Below, piece after piece: positions 38,127 through 46,810 of a DNA stretch of 64,000 nucleotides; position 1 is the first letter of the stretch, and each line of letters opens with the position of its first letter. The stretch lies in contig NZ_BPUO01000001.1 of assembly GCF_022179805.1 (NCBI RefSeq), positions 672,810 to 736,809 of the forward strand, read 5' to 3'. The DNA comes from Cupriavidus pauculus (GTDB lineage Bacteria; Pseudomonadota; Gammaproteobacteria; Burkholderiales; Burkholderiaceae). The notes under the pieces were generated by a model. The model worked only from the letters and a program-made list of their open reading frames with translations, ran no database searches and was not told the DNA's origin. Position numbers and translations under genes: made by a program.

Positions 38127-39283
38127 TGTGCACGGAGTAGCAGTTCGAAGCGCCTAGTCTGCGATGCCTGCGAGTATAAGGCATCGAATGCTGCGGATGC
38201 AGCATGTCGAAGTGGCAGGAGATCTGGCGTTTGTAAAATTCTGTGAAGTGTGCTGGCCATCTGCGCGGCATTATCCACGACGGAGATTGCCTGCCGATAT
38301 TGCACGTCGGCGAGCGCGGCCTCGTAGCCAACCGCGGCGTTCGGCATGCAGATCACGGGCAGTCCGAAGGACAGCGCCTCCGCAACCTTGGTTTTCATTC
38401 CGCTGCCCCAACTGACCGGTGCCAGGTAGGTCGTGGCCGCAGCGAAGGTCGCGGACATCAATGCCGGGGAAGGGCTGTCGACGACAGTGAGCCAAGGATA
38501 AGGCGCGGCCATCTCGGCGGCACGCGCGCCGGCCACGATGAACTCCGCTTGTACGTCGGACCGTGCCTGGAACAGTCGCGCTACTTCGGCAAAGTCGCGT
38601 AGTGCGGTCTGATTCGGTTCGAAGCCGAAGTGGGCCGTAAAAAGTACTTTCGGCGCCCGCGTCAGAACGTTGCTAGCCGGCAACTCGGGTTCGCCACGGT
38701 TCAGGGAAATGGGCAATATACCCGTGCACGCTGGCGTCCCATAGTGGCTACCAAACAGCGTGCGATCCGCTTCGGTGATGAAGGTCATGAAGTCGGCCAG
38801 GCGTCCTGGTGCCTCGGCGCGGCGAATAAGCCATGTATCCAAGGCATTACTTACCTGCCGTAACACATTTCCTTCCTGGTGCTGCCGCTTCAATTCCGCT
38901 TCTACATTGTCGCTGAGAATGCCATATGTCTTACCGGGCATCTGGCGCCGCATGGCCGCCATTAGCCGGCCGCAGCGGGAGTTGTGAAAAAGCACCACGT
39001 CCGCAGTCCGCGCATGGCCGGCCAGTGTCGCGCGGTGGGTCGCCAGATAGGTGGGGCAAAGGCGAACACGCGCAGCAATATCCCTTACCGTGTTCTTTTC
39101 CAGATAAACCCGCTCGCAGTTTTCGGGAAACGCGAACATTTCCCCATTGCCCATCTCCTTGCTGATCACCGTCAGCTGGCGCACGCCGCGAGCAGCACAG
39201 AGCGCCTGCGCCAGCGAGCGCAGGTAGAGGCCACCCCCAGACAGTTCCTGGAGCCCATTTGGTGAAATCAGCAGAACCTTCAC
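38123..39283 (-). CDS. Family 4 glycosyltransferase
   Basis: 386 residues from a GTG start (MKVLLISPNGLQELSGGGLYLRSLAQAL). GT-B architecture with the donor domain motifs APKVLFTAHFGFEPNQTAL, WGSGMKTKVAEALSFGLPVI (short-form EX7E motif) and MPNAAVGYEAA. A longer frame reaching 39508 overlaps the upstream glycosyltransferase and is not used. Only four bases separate it from that gene. Specificity unknown. Confidence 0.83.
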   Translation of the reverse strand: MKVLLISPNGLQELSGGGLYLRSLAQALCAARGVRQLTVISKEMGNGEMFAFPENCERVYLEKNTVRDIAARVRLCPTYLATHRATLAGHARTADVVLFHNSRCGRLMAAMRRQMPGKTYGILSDNVEAELKRQHQEGNVLRQVSNALDTWLIRRAEAPGRLADFMTFITEADRTLFGSHYGTPACTGILPISLNRGEPELPASNVLTRAPKVLFTAHFGFEPNQTALRDFAEVARLFQARSDVQAEFIVAGARAAEMAAPYPWLTVVDSPSPALMSATFAAATTYLAPVSWGSGMKTKVAEALSFGLPVICMPNAAVGYEAALADVQYRQAISVVDNAAQMASTLHRILQTPDLLPLRHAASAAFDALYSQASQTRRFELLLRAQ

Positions 39284-39287
39284 GGAT

Positions 39288-40331
39288 TCAAGAATGTGGT
39301 AGTTGTGCGCGGATCTGGTCGCAGAAACGCTCAATTGAAAAGGAGGTCTCGATAAACGAGTGCATGGCGGCGGGGTCGCATAGGCACCGCAGGCGCTCAA
39401 AAATCGAACGCGCCTGTCTGAAAAATTCGGCTGGGTCTGTCGGCAATTCGCAGACCCACGGCACGCCTTGCCTGAGGAAAACGTCGCAGGCGCCCACGCG
39501 CGTACCAAGCACGCTCACGCCGGAGGCCAATGCCTCGAGCGTGACCAGTTCGAAACCCTCGAACAGCGAAGGGAATACCATCACGTCGATCTGGTCATAG
39601 AACGTCCCCATCTGGTCCGGTGCGAGGCCGGGAACGATGGTGACGCCTGGCAGGTCACGCAGCACGGGGGGCACTTCGCTCGTTGTGGCGATCATCAGGC
39701 GGATGTCCTGCTGCGTACCAACCCATTGCGCGATGTCGATCAGGTAGGGCATTCCCTTGCCATACTCAAGGCGGCCCGCGAAACCCAGTCGCACCACGTT
39801 GCCGACGAACTTCTGCTGAGGGCAAAACAGCGATGCATCGATGCCGTTATGCGCCACGGCACATTTGTTCTCGGGAACGGCATGCAGACCCACGCACAGG
39901 TCGCGGACGGCCTCGGAGACGCAGACAACGCGCCGGGCGCAGTGCATGGTCATGGCCTCCAGCCCGGCCAGCATGCGCATCCCCAGGAAGCGATTGCCTG
40001 ATCCGGCGAGCGCCCGAATATACCCCGCCGCGGAGCCGTGCACGATTACCGCTTCGGAGGGGTAGAACGGCGTGTAGGACGAGTTGGAAATGGTTTGGAA
40101 CTTGCGGCCCGATAATCGCCGCGCCCAAAGCCACAGCGATGCGGCTATTGGAAACAAAAACTGTGTGAGCCGCTTGCCCCACAAAAACTGTGGTAAAACC
40201 TTGGTCTCGTCGACCAGCGTAACCTGGGCGCCGTGGTGGATCAGATCATCCTGCAACAACTGCACGACGCGCTCGACCCCGCCAGTATTTTTTACCCCGT
40301 TACGCGATACAAGAAAAATAGGCAAGAGCAT
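39288..40331 (-). CDS. Family 4 glycosyltransferase
   Basis: 347 residues from MLLPIFLVSRNGVKNTGGVERVVQLL, with VRLGFAGRLEYGKGMPYLIDIA, VMVFPSLFEGFELVTLEALASGVSVL (EGFELVTLEA, the GT4 EX7E signature) and GTRVGACDVF. First gene of the minus-strand operon that runs to 33854; transcription must start in the 183-bp divergent gap to the WecA-like gene. Upstream in-frame codons (to 40367) would add 12 unlikely residues. Confidence 0.87.
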   Translation of the reverse strand: MLLPIFLVSRNGVKNTGGVERVVQLLQDDLIHHGAQVTLVDETKVLPQFLWGKRLTQFLFPIAASLWLWARRLSGRKFQTISNSSYTPFYPSEAVIVHGSAAGYIRALAGSGNRFLGMRMLAGLEAMTMHCARRVVCVSEAVRDLCVGLHAVPENKCAVAHNGIDASLFCPQQKFVGNVVRLGFAGRLEYGKGMPYLIDIAQWVGTQQDIRLMIATTSEVPPVLRDLPGVTIVPGLAPDQMGTFYDQIDVMVFPSLFEGFELVTLEALASGVSVLGTRVGACDVFLRQGVPWVCELPTDPAEFFRQARSIFERLRCLCDPAAMHSFIETSFSIERFCDQIRAQLPHS

Positions 40332-40514
40332 GGATGATACCGATGCGGCGCATGTGCTTTTGCACAACGCTTGGGGGCAGGCCCCACTATCGGAGCAGCA
40401 TTATGTGAAGTTTAATACCGGCTACTGTCGCACCGGCCTGTGACGGAAGCCGACGCACATTCTACGCGATCGCCGCTCGTCCCCCCGGCTGCCGATACTG
40501 ACTCCTGAGTTTTC

Positions 40515-41579
40515 ATGTTCGAATTTTTCTGGCTTCCTGCGATTTCGGCCATGCTGAGTGCCGGCGCAGTGTTGATCCTGCGTCCGTTGGCAACGCGCGG
40601 CGGTCTGCTGGACCACCCCGGCGGTCGGAAGCGACACGAGGGCTCCACCCCCCTGGTCGGTGGTATCGCCATCCTCATTGCGCTATGGATCTCCAGTGCA
40701 ATGTTCGTGCGCGGCTATGGCCAGTACACGCCCTTATACATCGGTCTTACCTTGCTGGCGGTGGTGGGCATGTTTGACGATCTCAACGGCATTTCGCCGC
40801 TGAGCAAGCTCGCATTCCAGTTTTTTGCCGCGATACTGATGACGTCATGGGCCGAGGTCTATCTGCATTCGCTGGGTGATCTGCTTTACAAGCGTGACGT
40901 GATCCTCTATGCGTGGGGCATTCCGCTGACACTGCTGGCTACTCTGTCGGTAGTCAATGCCCTCAATATGACCGACGGAATGGACGGCCTGGCGGGCGGT
41001 CTGTCATTCATCGTCTTCGGATGGTTTGCCTGGCTGGCGAACGATATTGGCAACCCTGGTGCCTTCCGGATCTGCCTGCTGATGTGCGGCGGGATCGCCG
41101 GATTTCTGCTGTTCAACATGCCAACCCCGCTGCGCAAGCGGCTCGTGTTCCTCGGCGATGCGGGCAGTTTGTTACTAGGTTACGGGATCAGCTGGTTCGC
41201 AGTGGAACTCTCGCAAAAAGAGTACAACCCCGGCGGGCATGTTCCGCCTGCCGTCATGCTTTGGGTAGTCGGCTTGATTCTGATCGACTTGCTGGCCGTG
41301 GTAATAAGGCGGGCGGTGCAGGGCAAGAATCCGCTGTCGGCAGATCGCACGCATCTTCACCACCTGCTGCTGCGCATGGGTTTCAGCACCAAGCAGACCG
41401 TCTGGTGCCTCCTCGTGGGCAATCTGCTGCTCGGTCTGGCAGGCGTGGTCGCATGGAAGATGGGCGTACCGGAGTCCATCATGTTCGCCGCATTCCTGAT
41501 GCTGACGGGCATACACCTTCTGGTGATGCAGCGCGCCTGGGTTGTTATTCGCTGGGTCCGCCGGATCCGATCGCACTAA
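40515..41579 (+). CDS. wecA: WecA/MraY-family undecaprenyl-phosphate sugar-1-phosphate transferase
   Basis: 354-residue polytopic protein of the polyprenyl-phosphate HexNAc-1-P transferase family. Motifs: LDHPGGRKRHEGSTPLVGGIAILIA, VVGMFDDLNGISPL (DD of the first catalytic loop), VNALNMTDGMDGLAGG (about 145-160, metal-binding NxxNxxDGxDGLA), FLGDAGSLLLGYG and the carbohydrate-recognition loop ADRTHLHHLLLRMG. It starts O-unit assembly by loading GlcNAc-1-P or a related HexNAc-1-P onto undecaprenyl phosphate. It is the only plus-strand gene in this stretch and overlaps the stop of the convergent GT4 gene. Confidence 0.93.
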   Translation: MFEFFWLPAISAMLSAGAVLILRPLATRGGLLDHPGGRKRHEGSTPLVGGIAILIALWISSAMFVRGYGQYTPLYIGLTLLAVVGMFDDLNGISPLSKLAFQFFAAILMTSWAEVYLHSLGDLLYKRDVILYAWGIPLTLLATLSVVNALNMTDGMDGLAGGLSFIVFGWFAWLANDIGNPGAFRICLLMCGGIAGFLLFNMPTPLRKRLVFLGDAGSLLLGYGISWFAVELSQKEYNPGGHVPPAVMLWVVGLILIDLLAVVIRRAVQGKNPLSADRTHLHHLLLRMGFSTKQTVWCLLVGNLLLGLAGVVAWKMGVPESIMFAAFLMLTGIHLLVMQRAWVVIRWVRRIRSH

Positions 41580-42685
41580 ATTCCAGCGGGGTGCTCATCC
41601 ACCGACAGGATGTCGCAAAAAAGCGCTTCCCATTGATCAACGATCCGGGCCAGGGCGTAGTCCTGCGCCGTCGATCGGCCGGCCGTGGCTAGCGCCTGCT
41701 GGAGATTCACATCTCCAATTACCTTCAACAGTCCATGTGCCAGGGCGTCGGGGGAATCGACGGCCACGGTGACGGCATTTACACCGTCACGCAAAAGCGA
41801 TTTCGGGCCTGTTTCGCATGCTGTAGAGACGACGGGTAACCCGTAAGCCATCGCTTCGATCAGCACGAGGCCAAATCCTTCATAGCGTGAGCTGAGGCAA
41901 AAGATGCTGGCGTTCCGGTACATGGTCTCGACATCCTGGCGGGCGCCCGACAAGCTGATGCCGGTGTCGATTCCCATTGCTGTGACTTGCGCTTCCAGCG
42001 CGTGACGTTCCGGACCTTCGCCAACGATTTGCAGCTGCCAGCCTGGCGCACGGACCGTGACTATGCGCCAGGCTTCGAGCAACACATCAAAACCCTTGGC
42101 CGGGACCAGCCGCCCAACGGCTAGAACGGTACGCGAGGTGCGCAAGGCAGGATCGGCTGGTAACGAGAACGGCAAGGGATTGGGGATAACGCGCAAGTCG
42201 AAATGGTGCGTTATGGCCCGCGCCCATAGTTCACCATCCGTGCTCGTCAGCACCACAATCGCAGCAGCGCTCCGCGCAGCCATGCGGCGTGCGATCCTGC
42301 GGGCTGGTTTGCCAAGATCCTCGTTGAAATGACAGTGCTCCCACGCGATGCGTCGCACCATGGTGCCGGCAAGTGCCGGAAGCGTAAACCAAGTCAGCAT
42401 GGGATCGACTTCTATTAGTACGTCGATCCCATGCTTCACGGCGTGACGACGTATGCCCCGCACAATCGTCAGGTAGTGGCGTTTGAAGGAGGGGCGCGCC
42501 TCGAAGAGTGCCTGGTGCGTGACGTCCTTATTGAGAGCGAAGCAGGAGTGCACATCGAAGAGGCTGAGAATGTGGACGCAATATCCACGTTCCGCCAGCG
42601 CGTTGGCCAGCACGGCGGTCATTCGTTCGGCGCCAGCGAAGGCATTCATGGTGCCTGTAAGCAGGCAAATGGTAGGCCGGTTCAT
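41576..42685 (-). CDS. Family 4 glycosyltransferase
   Basis: 369 residues from MNRPTICLLTGTMNAFAGAERMTAVLANALAERG. GT-B donor domain with RTVLAVGRLVPAKGFDVLLEAWRIV, LQIVGEGPERHALEAQ, SSRYEGFGLVLIEAMAYGLPVV (EX7E) and STACETGPKSLL. The stop codons of this gene and of the convergent wecA-like gene overlap within 4 bp (41576-41579). Last gene of the second minus-strand operon; its start overlaps the flippase stop (ATGA). Confidence 0.88.
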   Translation of the reverse strand: MNRPTICLLTGTMNAFAGAERMTAVLANALAERGYCVHILSLFDVHSCFALNKDVTHQALFEARPSFKRHYLTIVRGIRRHAVKHGIDVLIEVDPMLTWFTLPALAGTMVRRIAWEHCHFNEDLGKPARRIARRMAARSAAAIVVLTSTDGELWARAITHHFDLRVIPNPLPFSLPADPALRTSRTVLAVGRLVPAKGFDVLLEAWRIVTVRAPGWQLQIVGEGPERHALEAQVTAMGIDTGISLSGARQDVETMYRNASIFCLSSRYEGFGLVLIEAMAYGLPVVSTACETGPKSLLRDGVNAVTVAVDSPDALAHGLLKVIGDVNLQQALATAGRSTAQDYALARIVDQWEALFCDILSVDEHPAGI

Positions 42686-43923
42686 AAGGTGTGAAGCGTT
42701 CGTGCGCGTACCCACATGCAAATGCCCGCCAGCACGGCCAACGTGCTGGATACAGCGTACCCCAAGATCGCGCCGCGGGCTCCAAGTTCGGGGATGGCGA
42801 TGAGGTCGACAATGACCGTCGCAGCGCACGCGATGCCCCATTTGATGACAATCCAGCGCGGTCTGCGCAGATATGCAGCCAGTATGGTGAACCCCACGTC
42901 GGCAAACACGAGCGGAGATACGAGAATGGCCAGGCGCAGGAGGGCGATGGCGTCTGTGAAGGCCGACCCATACAGTAATTCGACAATCCAAGGCGCAAGC
43001 ATTGCCAAGGTCGTGGCACCGGCCAGGCCCATGGCAAACAAAAACGCTGCGAGCTTAAGCACGCTGCGTATCGCGGCGGCGGCATCCGATTTCCCGTACA
43101 CATACAACGGCGCGATGCCACTGGCAAGGATGGTGGCCAGCGTCGAGAAGTTATCGGTGATCTGAACTGTAGCCGCATACGCGGCAAACTCGGACGCACC
43201 GACATGCGCATGAAGGATAAGCTGGTCGATGCGTCGAGCACCCATCATCAATATGAAACTGACCCAAAACAGCGCGCCGTCGTGCAACAGGCTTCGGGTC
43301 AATTCCGGATCGAGCTGCGTGCGAAACCGGGGCATATGCTGCCGGTAGAGCAGGCATAGCAGTGCGGCTGCAACGATTGCCTCCAGCAGGAAGGCCGCCG
43401 CATAAGGTTCGGTGGCGCGTTGGCCGCAGGACGCCAACCCGACCACAATGCCCACTTTCAAGGCAAGGGCCACAACGTTGATGCACACGCCCGGGCGGGT
43501 TTGGGTGCGCGATTGCATCCACGCCACCACGACGCCGAAGGGTTCGCGCAACAGGATCGAACCTCCCAGGATGAGTGCTGGCCACCAGTTGCGGGGTGGC
43601 TGGTCCGTGGCCATAAGGAAGGCGACAACCAGAAGGTAGCCGGCCAGCGCAGCCAGGATGCGTAGCCGGAAGACATGAGCAAGAAGTCGATGCTGGCTGG
43701 CCCTGTCCGCCAGCGCTACGAGGCGAGGTATGACAACCTCGCCACCGCAAATTAGCGCCACCGAGGAGCCGAGGAACACAAGTGATTGCGCATACTGAAA
43801 AGCAGCAAAACCGTCGGTTCCCAGCGTACGCGCCAGGATAGCGACCACCGCAATGCCGGCCACCACCTGCGTGCCCCGGTCCAGCAACATCCATGCAACG
43901 TTGCCCGCTATGCGTCGGCGCAT
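42682..43923 (-). CDS. Second MOP-superfamily polysaccharide flippase (Wzx-like)
   Basis: 413 residues, about twelve helices, starting RRRIAGNVAWMLLDRGTQVVAGIAVVAILARTLGTDGFAAFQYAQ, a typical Wzx/oligosaccharide flippase opening; EVVIPRLV, SGIAPLYVYGKSDA and LGARGAILGYAVSSTLAVLAG follow. It is clearly different in sequence from the flippase at 36.1-37.3 kb, so the locus encodes two translocases. It overlaps the GT4 gene on each side, by 16 bp and by 4 bp. Confidence 0.87.
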   Translation of the reverse strand: MRRRIAGNVAWMLLDRGTQVVAGIAVVAILARTLGTDGFAAFQYAQSLVFLGSSVALICGGEVVIPRLVALADRASQHRLLAHVFRLRILAALAGYLLVVAFLMATDQPPRNWWPALILGGSILLREPFGVVVAWMQSRTQTRPGVCINVVALALKVGIVVGLASCGQRATEPYAAAFLLEAIVAAALLCLLYRQHMPRFRTQLDPELTRSLLHDGALFWVSFILMMGARRIDQLILHAHVGASEFAAYAATVQITDNFSTLATILASGIAPLYVYGKSDAAAAIRSVLKLAAFLFAMGLAGATTLAMLAPWIVELLYGSAFTDAIALLRLAILVSPLVFADVGFTILAAYLRRPRWIVIKWGIACAATVIVDLIAIPELGARGAILGYAVSSTLAVLAGICMWVRARTLHTL

Positions 43924-45041
43924 GGATGTGCGTGGCCGGCTTGATTGTGAGCCGCACCGGTGATCTGGCCATAAAGCTCGAGCCAGCGATCTGCGGCAGC
44001 AGCGATACCAAAATGCTTGATGATCCGTGCACGCCCGATCTGACGTTGTGCTGATGCTCGGTCTTCCGTCGTCAAGGACCGGTGCATCGCATGGGCGAGC
44101 GCATCCGCATCATCGAGCGGCACGATCGTGCCCAGTTCTCCTAGCAGTTCGGCCACCCCTGGGGCTGCGGTCGAGACCACGGGGCACTCGCAAGCCAGGG
44201 CCTCGGCAAGCACCAGCGGCATGCCCTCGACACGTGAGGATAGTGCGAAGAGGTCTGCGGCGTTCAGTAGGGCAGGAATGTCGTGTCGCGTCCCCAGTAG
44301 TTGCACGGAGTCCTGCAGTCCATGGTGTGCAATGCGTGATGCCAGGGCCTGCCGTTGCGGGCCGTCACCGGCGATGAGCAGGCGCGTCGGAACGGAGCGA
44401 TCCAAGCGTTGGAAAGCGTCGACCAATGCTACTTGAGCTTTTTCCGCGGCCAGGCGTCCTATGTTGATGATCACCCGCGTGCCGCTTTCGATGCCAAGTT
44501 GCGCTCGCGTCTGATCTCGAAGCATACCGTCTGGCTGGAATTTGACGGTATCGATGCCGTTGTACATGACGCGCACCCGGTCGCGGGTTACCGCGTGCGC
44601 GCGAACCATCTCTTCAAGACTGGTTTCGCTTACCTGCGTGGTTAGCGCACACCAATGGTTGGTGAGGCGATACAGGGTCATGCGCAGCTTTCCGCCTTCT
44701 GAGAAGCTGTGTGCAGCACAGATCAATGGTGGCAAGCCGGTGAATCGCGCCAGCACACGTGCAAAGACGTTGGCATGGAACATGTGGGAGTTCACTATGT
44801 CCGGTTGCCACTTGCGTGCGAAATCATGTGCAATGACAAGTGTCCGTGCCATTGAAAGCGGTGTCTTTCGCATGTCCAGCATGAGCCGCTCGACGGCATC
44901 GGGCATCGGAACTTCGCAATCCGGCGTCAGACTGATCAGGGCTACCCGATGCCCCCTTTCAAGAAACTCCCTCGCCAATGCCGAGACCTGTTGCTCGGCA
45001 CCACCCATGCGGAGGCCGGTGGTTACGAACAGGATGCGCAT
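43908..45041 (-). CDS. Family 4 glycosyltransferase
   Basis: 377 residues from MRILFVTTGLRMGGAEQQVSALAREFLERGH, a very typical GT4 start, with VIINIGRLAAEKAQVALVDAFQRL, LLIAGDGPQRQALA, LSSRVEGMPLVLAEALACECPVV (EGMPLVLAEA) and STAAPGVAELL. The annotated 36-residue upstream extension reads through the gap to the initiating transferase gene and is rejected. Sits 32 bp downstream of that gene. Confidence 0.9.
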   Translation of the reverse strand: MRILFVTTGLRMGGAEQQVSALAREFLERGHRVALISLTPDCEVPMPDAVERLMLDMRKTPLSMARTLVIAHDFARKWQPDIVNSHMFHANVFARVLARFTGLPPLICAAHSFSEGGKLRMTLYRLTNHWCALTTQVSETSLEEMVRAHAVTRDRVRVMYNGIDTVKFQPDGMLRDQTRAQLGIESGTRVIINIGRLAAEKAQVALVDAFQRLDRSVPTRLLIAGDGPQRQALASRIAHHGLQDSVQLLGTRHDIPALLNAADLFALSSRVEGMPLVLAEALACECPVVSTAAPGVAELLGELGTIVPLDDADALAHAMHRSLTTEDRASAQRQIGRARIIKHFGIAAAADRWLELYGQITGAAHNQAGHAHPCADA

Positions 45042-45073
45042 CGGCCGGTCGGCACTGGCAAGGACAGGCGGGT

Positions 45074-46390
45074 TCAACGTGCACCGTATCCGGTAAGGAG
45101 CGTCCGCAAGGTCTTGATCGCTATCAGGAAATCGAGTGCGAACGAGCAATGTTTGACGTAATAAAGGTCATAGCTCAACTTCGTGACGGTTTCTGCATGG
45201 GTTCCGACATAGCCCTGCTGCACCTGCGCCCAACCAGAAAGCCCGGGGCGTACGAGGTGCCGATAGGGATAGTAGGGGATGCTGTGCGAAAACTGCTCGA
45301 CCATGGGCACTTGTTCCGGGCGCGGACCGATCAGGCTCATGTCACCGATCAGGACGTTCCAGAGCTGCGGGATCTCGTCCAGCCGATACTTGCGGATGAC
45401 GCGGCCAACCCGTGTGACACGTGGGTCTGCCTTTGCCGCGAACTGCGCGGGGGCATCGGCTTCCGTTGTCATGCTGCGGAACTTCAGCATTACGAACGTC
45501 CGGCCAAACAGCCCCACACGTGCTTGTCGGAAGACCGCCGGGCCGCTGGACTCCAGTCGGACCGCCAAGGCAACGAAGACGCTCAGCGGCAGCGCGATCG
45601 GAGCCAGGCAGAGTACGGCAACAATGTCGAGAAGCCTCTTGAAGAATCCGTAGAAGTAGTGCTTGGCGTAGTCGTCAAGAAAATTCTCGTCGATATGTGC
45701 CAAGCCCACCCGGCCGGTCAGCATTTCGCCAATGCGTTCCACAGAGTACAGACGGACGTGTGTCAGTTTCAGTTGCGACAGCTTGCGGGTACGCTCGGGA
45801 TCGGCTGTGGCGTTGCGATCGACCATCAGGGCGTCGCACCCGGTGGCCTCCTTGAGAGAGTGGATCTCTTCAAGTCGATGCGGGCTGGGTGCCGCGGCGC
45901 CAGGCATCGCAAGAATGGTCTCCAGCTGTGCAAGTGCGGCAGGGTCGGAATATCCGAACACCGGCACGTAGTTGCGGACGAACAGCCGGTAACCGAACCA
46001 CGCCCATGTCAGCGTGCCGAAATAGCACAGCACCAGTGCGACACGCGAGTATTCGAGGCGGAGAATGGCAAAGGCGAGCAACAGTCCGATGAAGGACAGC
46101 GTCGCGGAAAGCCCGACCAGGCTATTCCCTTCGGCGGCCGGCAGGTGAAGGGATCTCAGCGTCAGCGCGAAGGCGCACAGATAGGCTGCGCAAGACCAGA
46201 CCAGTGTGCGCGTAAACAGATTCGTGACCAAGCCCGTGTGACGCAACGCTTCGGCCGCAAAAATTGAAAGGCCAAGTAGAAGCAGGCCGAGCAATGCCCA
46301 TCCAACCATTCGGCTTGCGCGGCGGACAATTTCCGATCCGCGGGCTCGTACGGCCGGGGCAGAGCGAGGAATACTATTTGTTTTCGTCAT
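45074..46390 (-). CDS. WcaJ-like polyprenyl-phosphate sugar-1-phosphate transferase
   Basis: Bacterial sugar transferase of about 438 residues. The N-terminal half has four hydrophobic segments and a CoA-binding-like domain (YVPVFGYSDPAALAQLETIL); the catalytic C-terminal domain has KRLLDIVAVLCLAPIALPLSV (the membrane-inserted helix), VFRQARVGLFGRTFVMLKFRSM (KFRSM), RVGRVIRKYRLDEIPQLWNVLIGDMSLIGPRPE and YRHLVRPGLSGWAQVQQGY. It starts a second type of lipid-linked glycan, often with Glc-1-P or Gal-1-P. First gene of the second minus-strand operon. An ATG at 46414 would add eight residues. Confidence 0.92.
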   Translation of the reverse strand: MTKTNSIPRSAPAVRARGSEIVRRASRMVGWALLGLLLLGLSIFAAEALRHTGLVTNLFTRTLVWSCAAYLCAFALTLRSLHLPAAEGNSLVGLSATLSFIGLLLAFAILRLEYSRVALVLCYFGTLTWAWFGYRLFVRNYVPVFGYSDPAALAQLETILAMPGAAAPSPHRLEEIHSLKEATGCDALMVDRNATADPERTRKLSQLKLTHVRLYSVERIGEMLTGRVGLAHIDENFLDDYAKHYFYGFFKRLLDIVAVLCLAPIALPLSVFVALAVRLESSGPAVFRQARVGLFGRTFVMLKFRSMTTEADAPAQFAAKADPRVTRVGRVIRKYRLDEIPQLWNVLIGDMSLIGPRPEQVPMVEQFSHSIPYYPYRHLVRPGLSGWAQVQQGYVGTHAETVTKLSYDLYYVKHCSFALDFLIAIKTLRTLLTGYGAR

Positions 46391-46810
46391 TCGCGATTCT
46401 TGCCTGAGGTCCAACCCACCGAGGTCGCCACCACCAAGGATTTACAAAGATTTTCAATCTGCAACCAAATTGCTGCGGACTCGTGTTCGGCGAGAGCAGC
46501 CGGTATGATTGCGAATATTGGGGTGGCTAAGGACGCACAATCGGATGTGGGCTGATTTGCGGTTGGATACACATGGCGTTGTATTCGCTCGCTGGTTTGC
46601 ATTTTGCTTTAACAGCGCACGATTATAACTGCGGCCCTTGGCAACTTTGCGATATGTGCGGGCAGATGAACGTAAGCGAAGCCTGAAAATTCGCAACTAT
46701 CGGTGGCGAAGACCGTCAACCCGTCGGTCGCCCTGCGGCACAATGCTGACCTGAAGGAACCGTCCTGCCCGCGTTCTTCGCACGATGACCCCTCAATCAA
46801 CGGAACACTT
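46391..46810. other. Divergent intergenic region upstream of the initiating transferase and manB
   Basis: 420 bp with no credible gene. It is noticeably more AT-rich than its flanks between about 46440 and 46640 and contains several -10-like hexamers (for example TATAAC at 46624-46629), but I could not pair any with a convincing -35. It must hold promoters for the minus-strand glycan operon and for manB. Frames open across it have no ribosome binding sites or family features. Confidence 0.6.
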
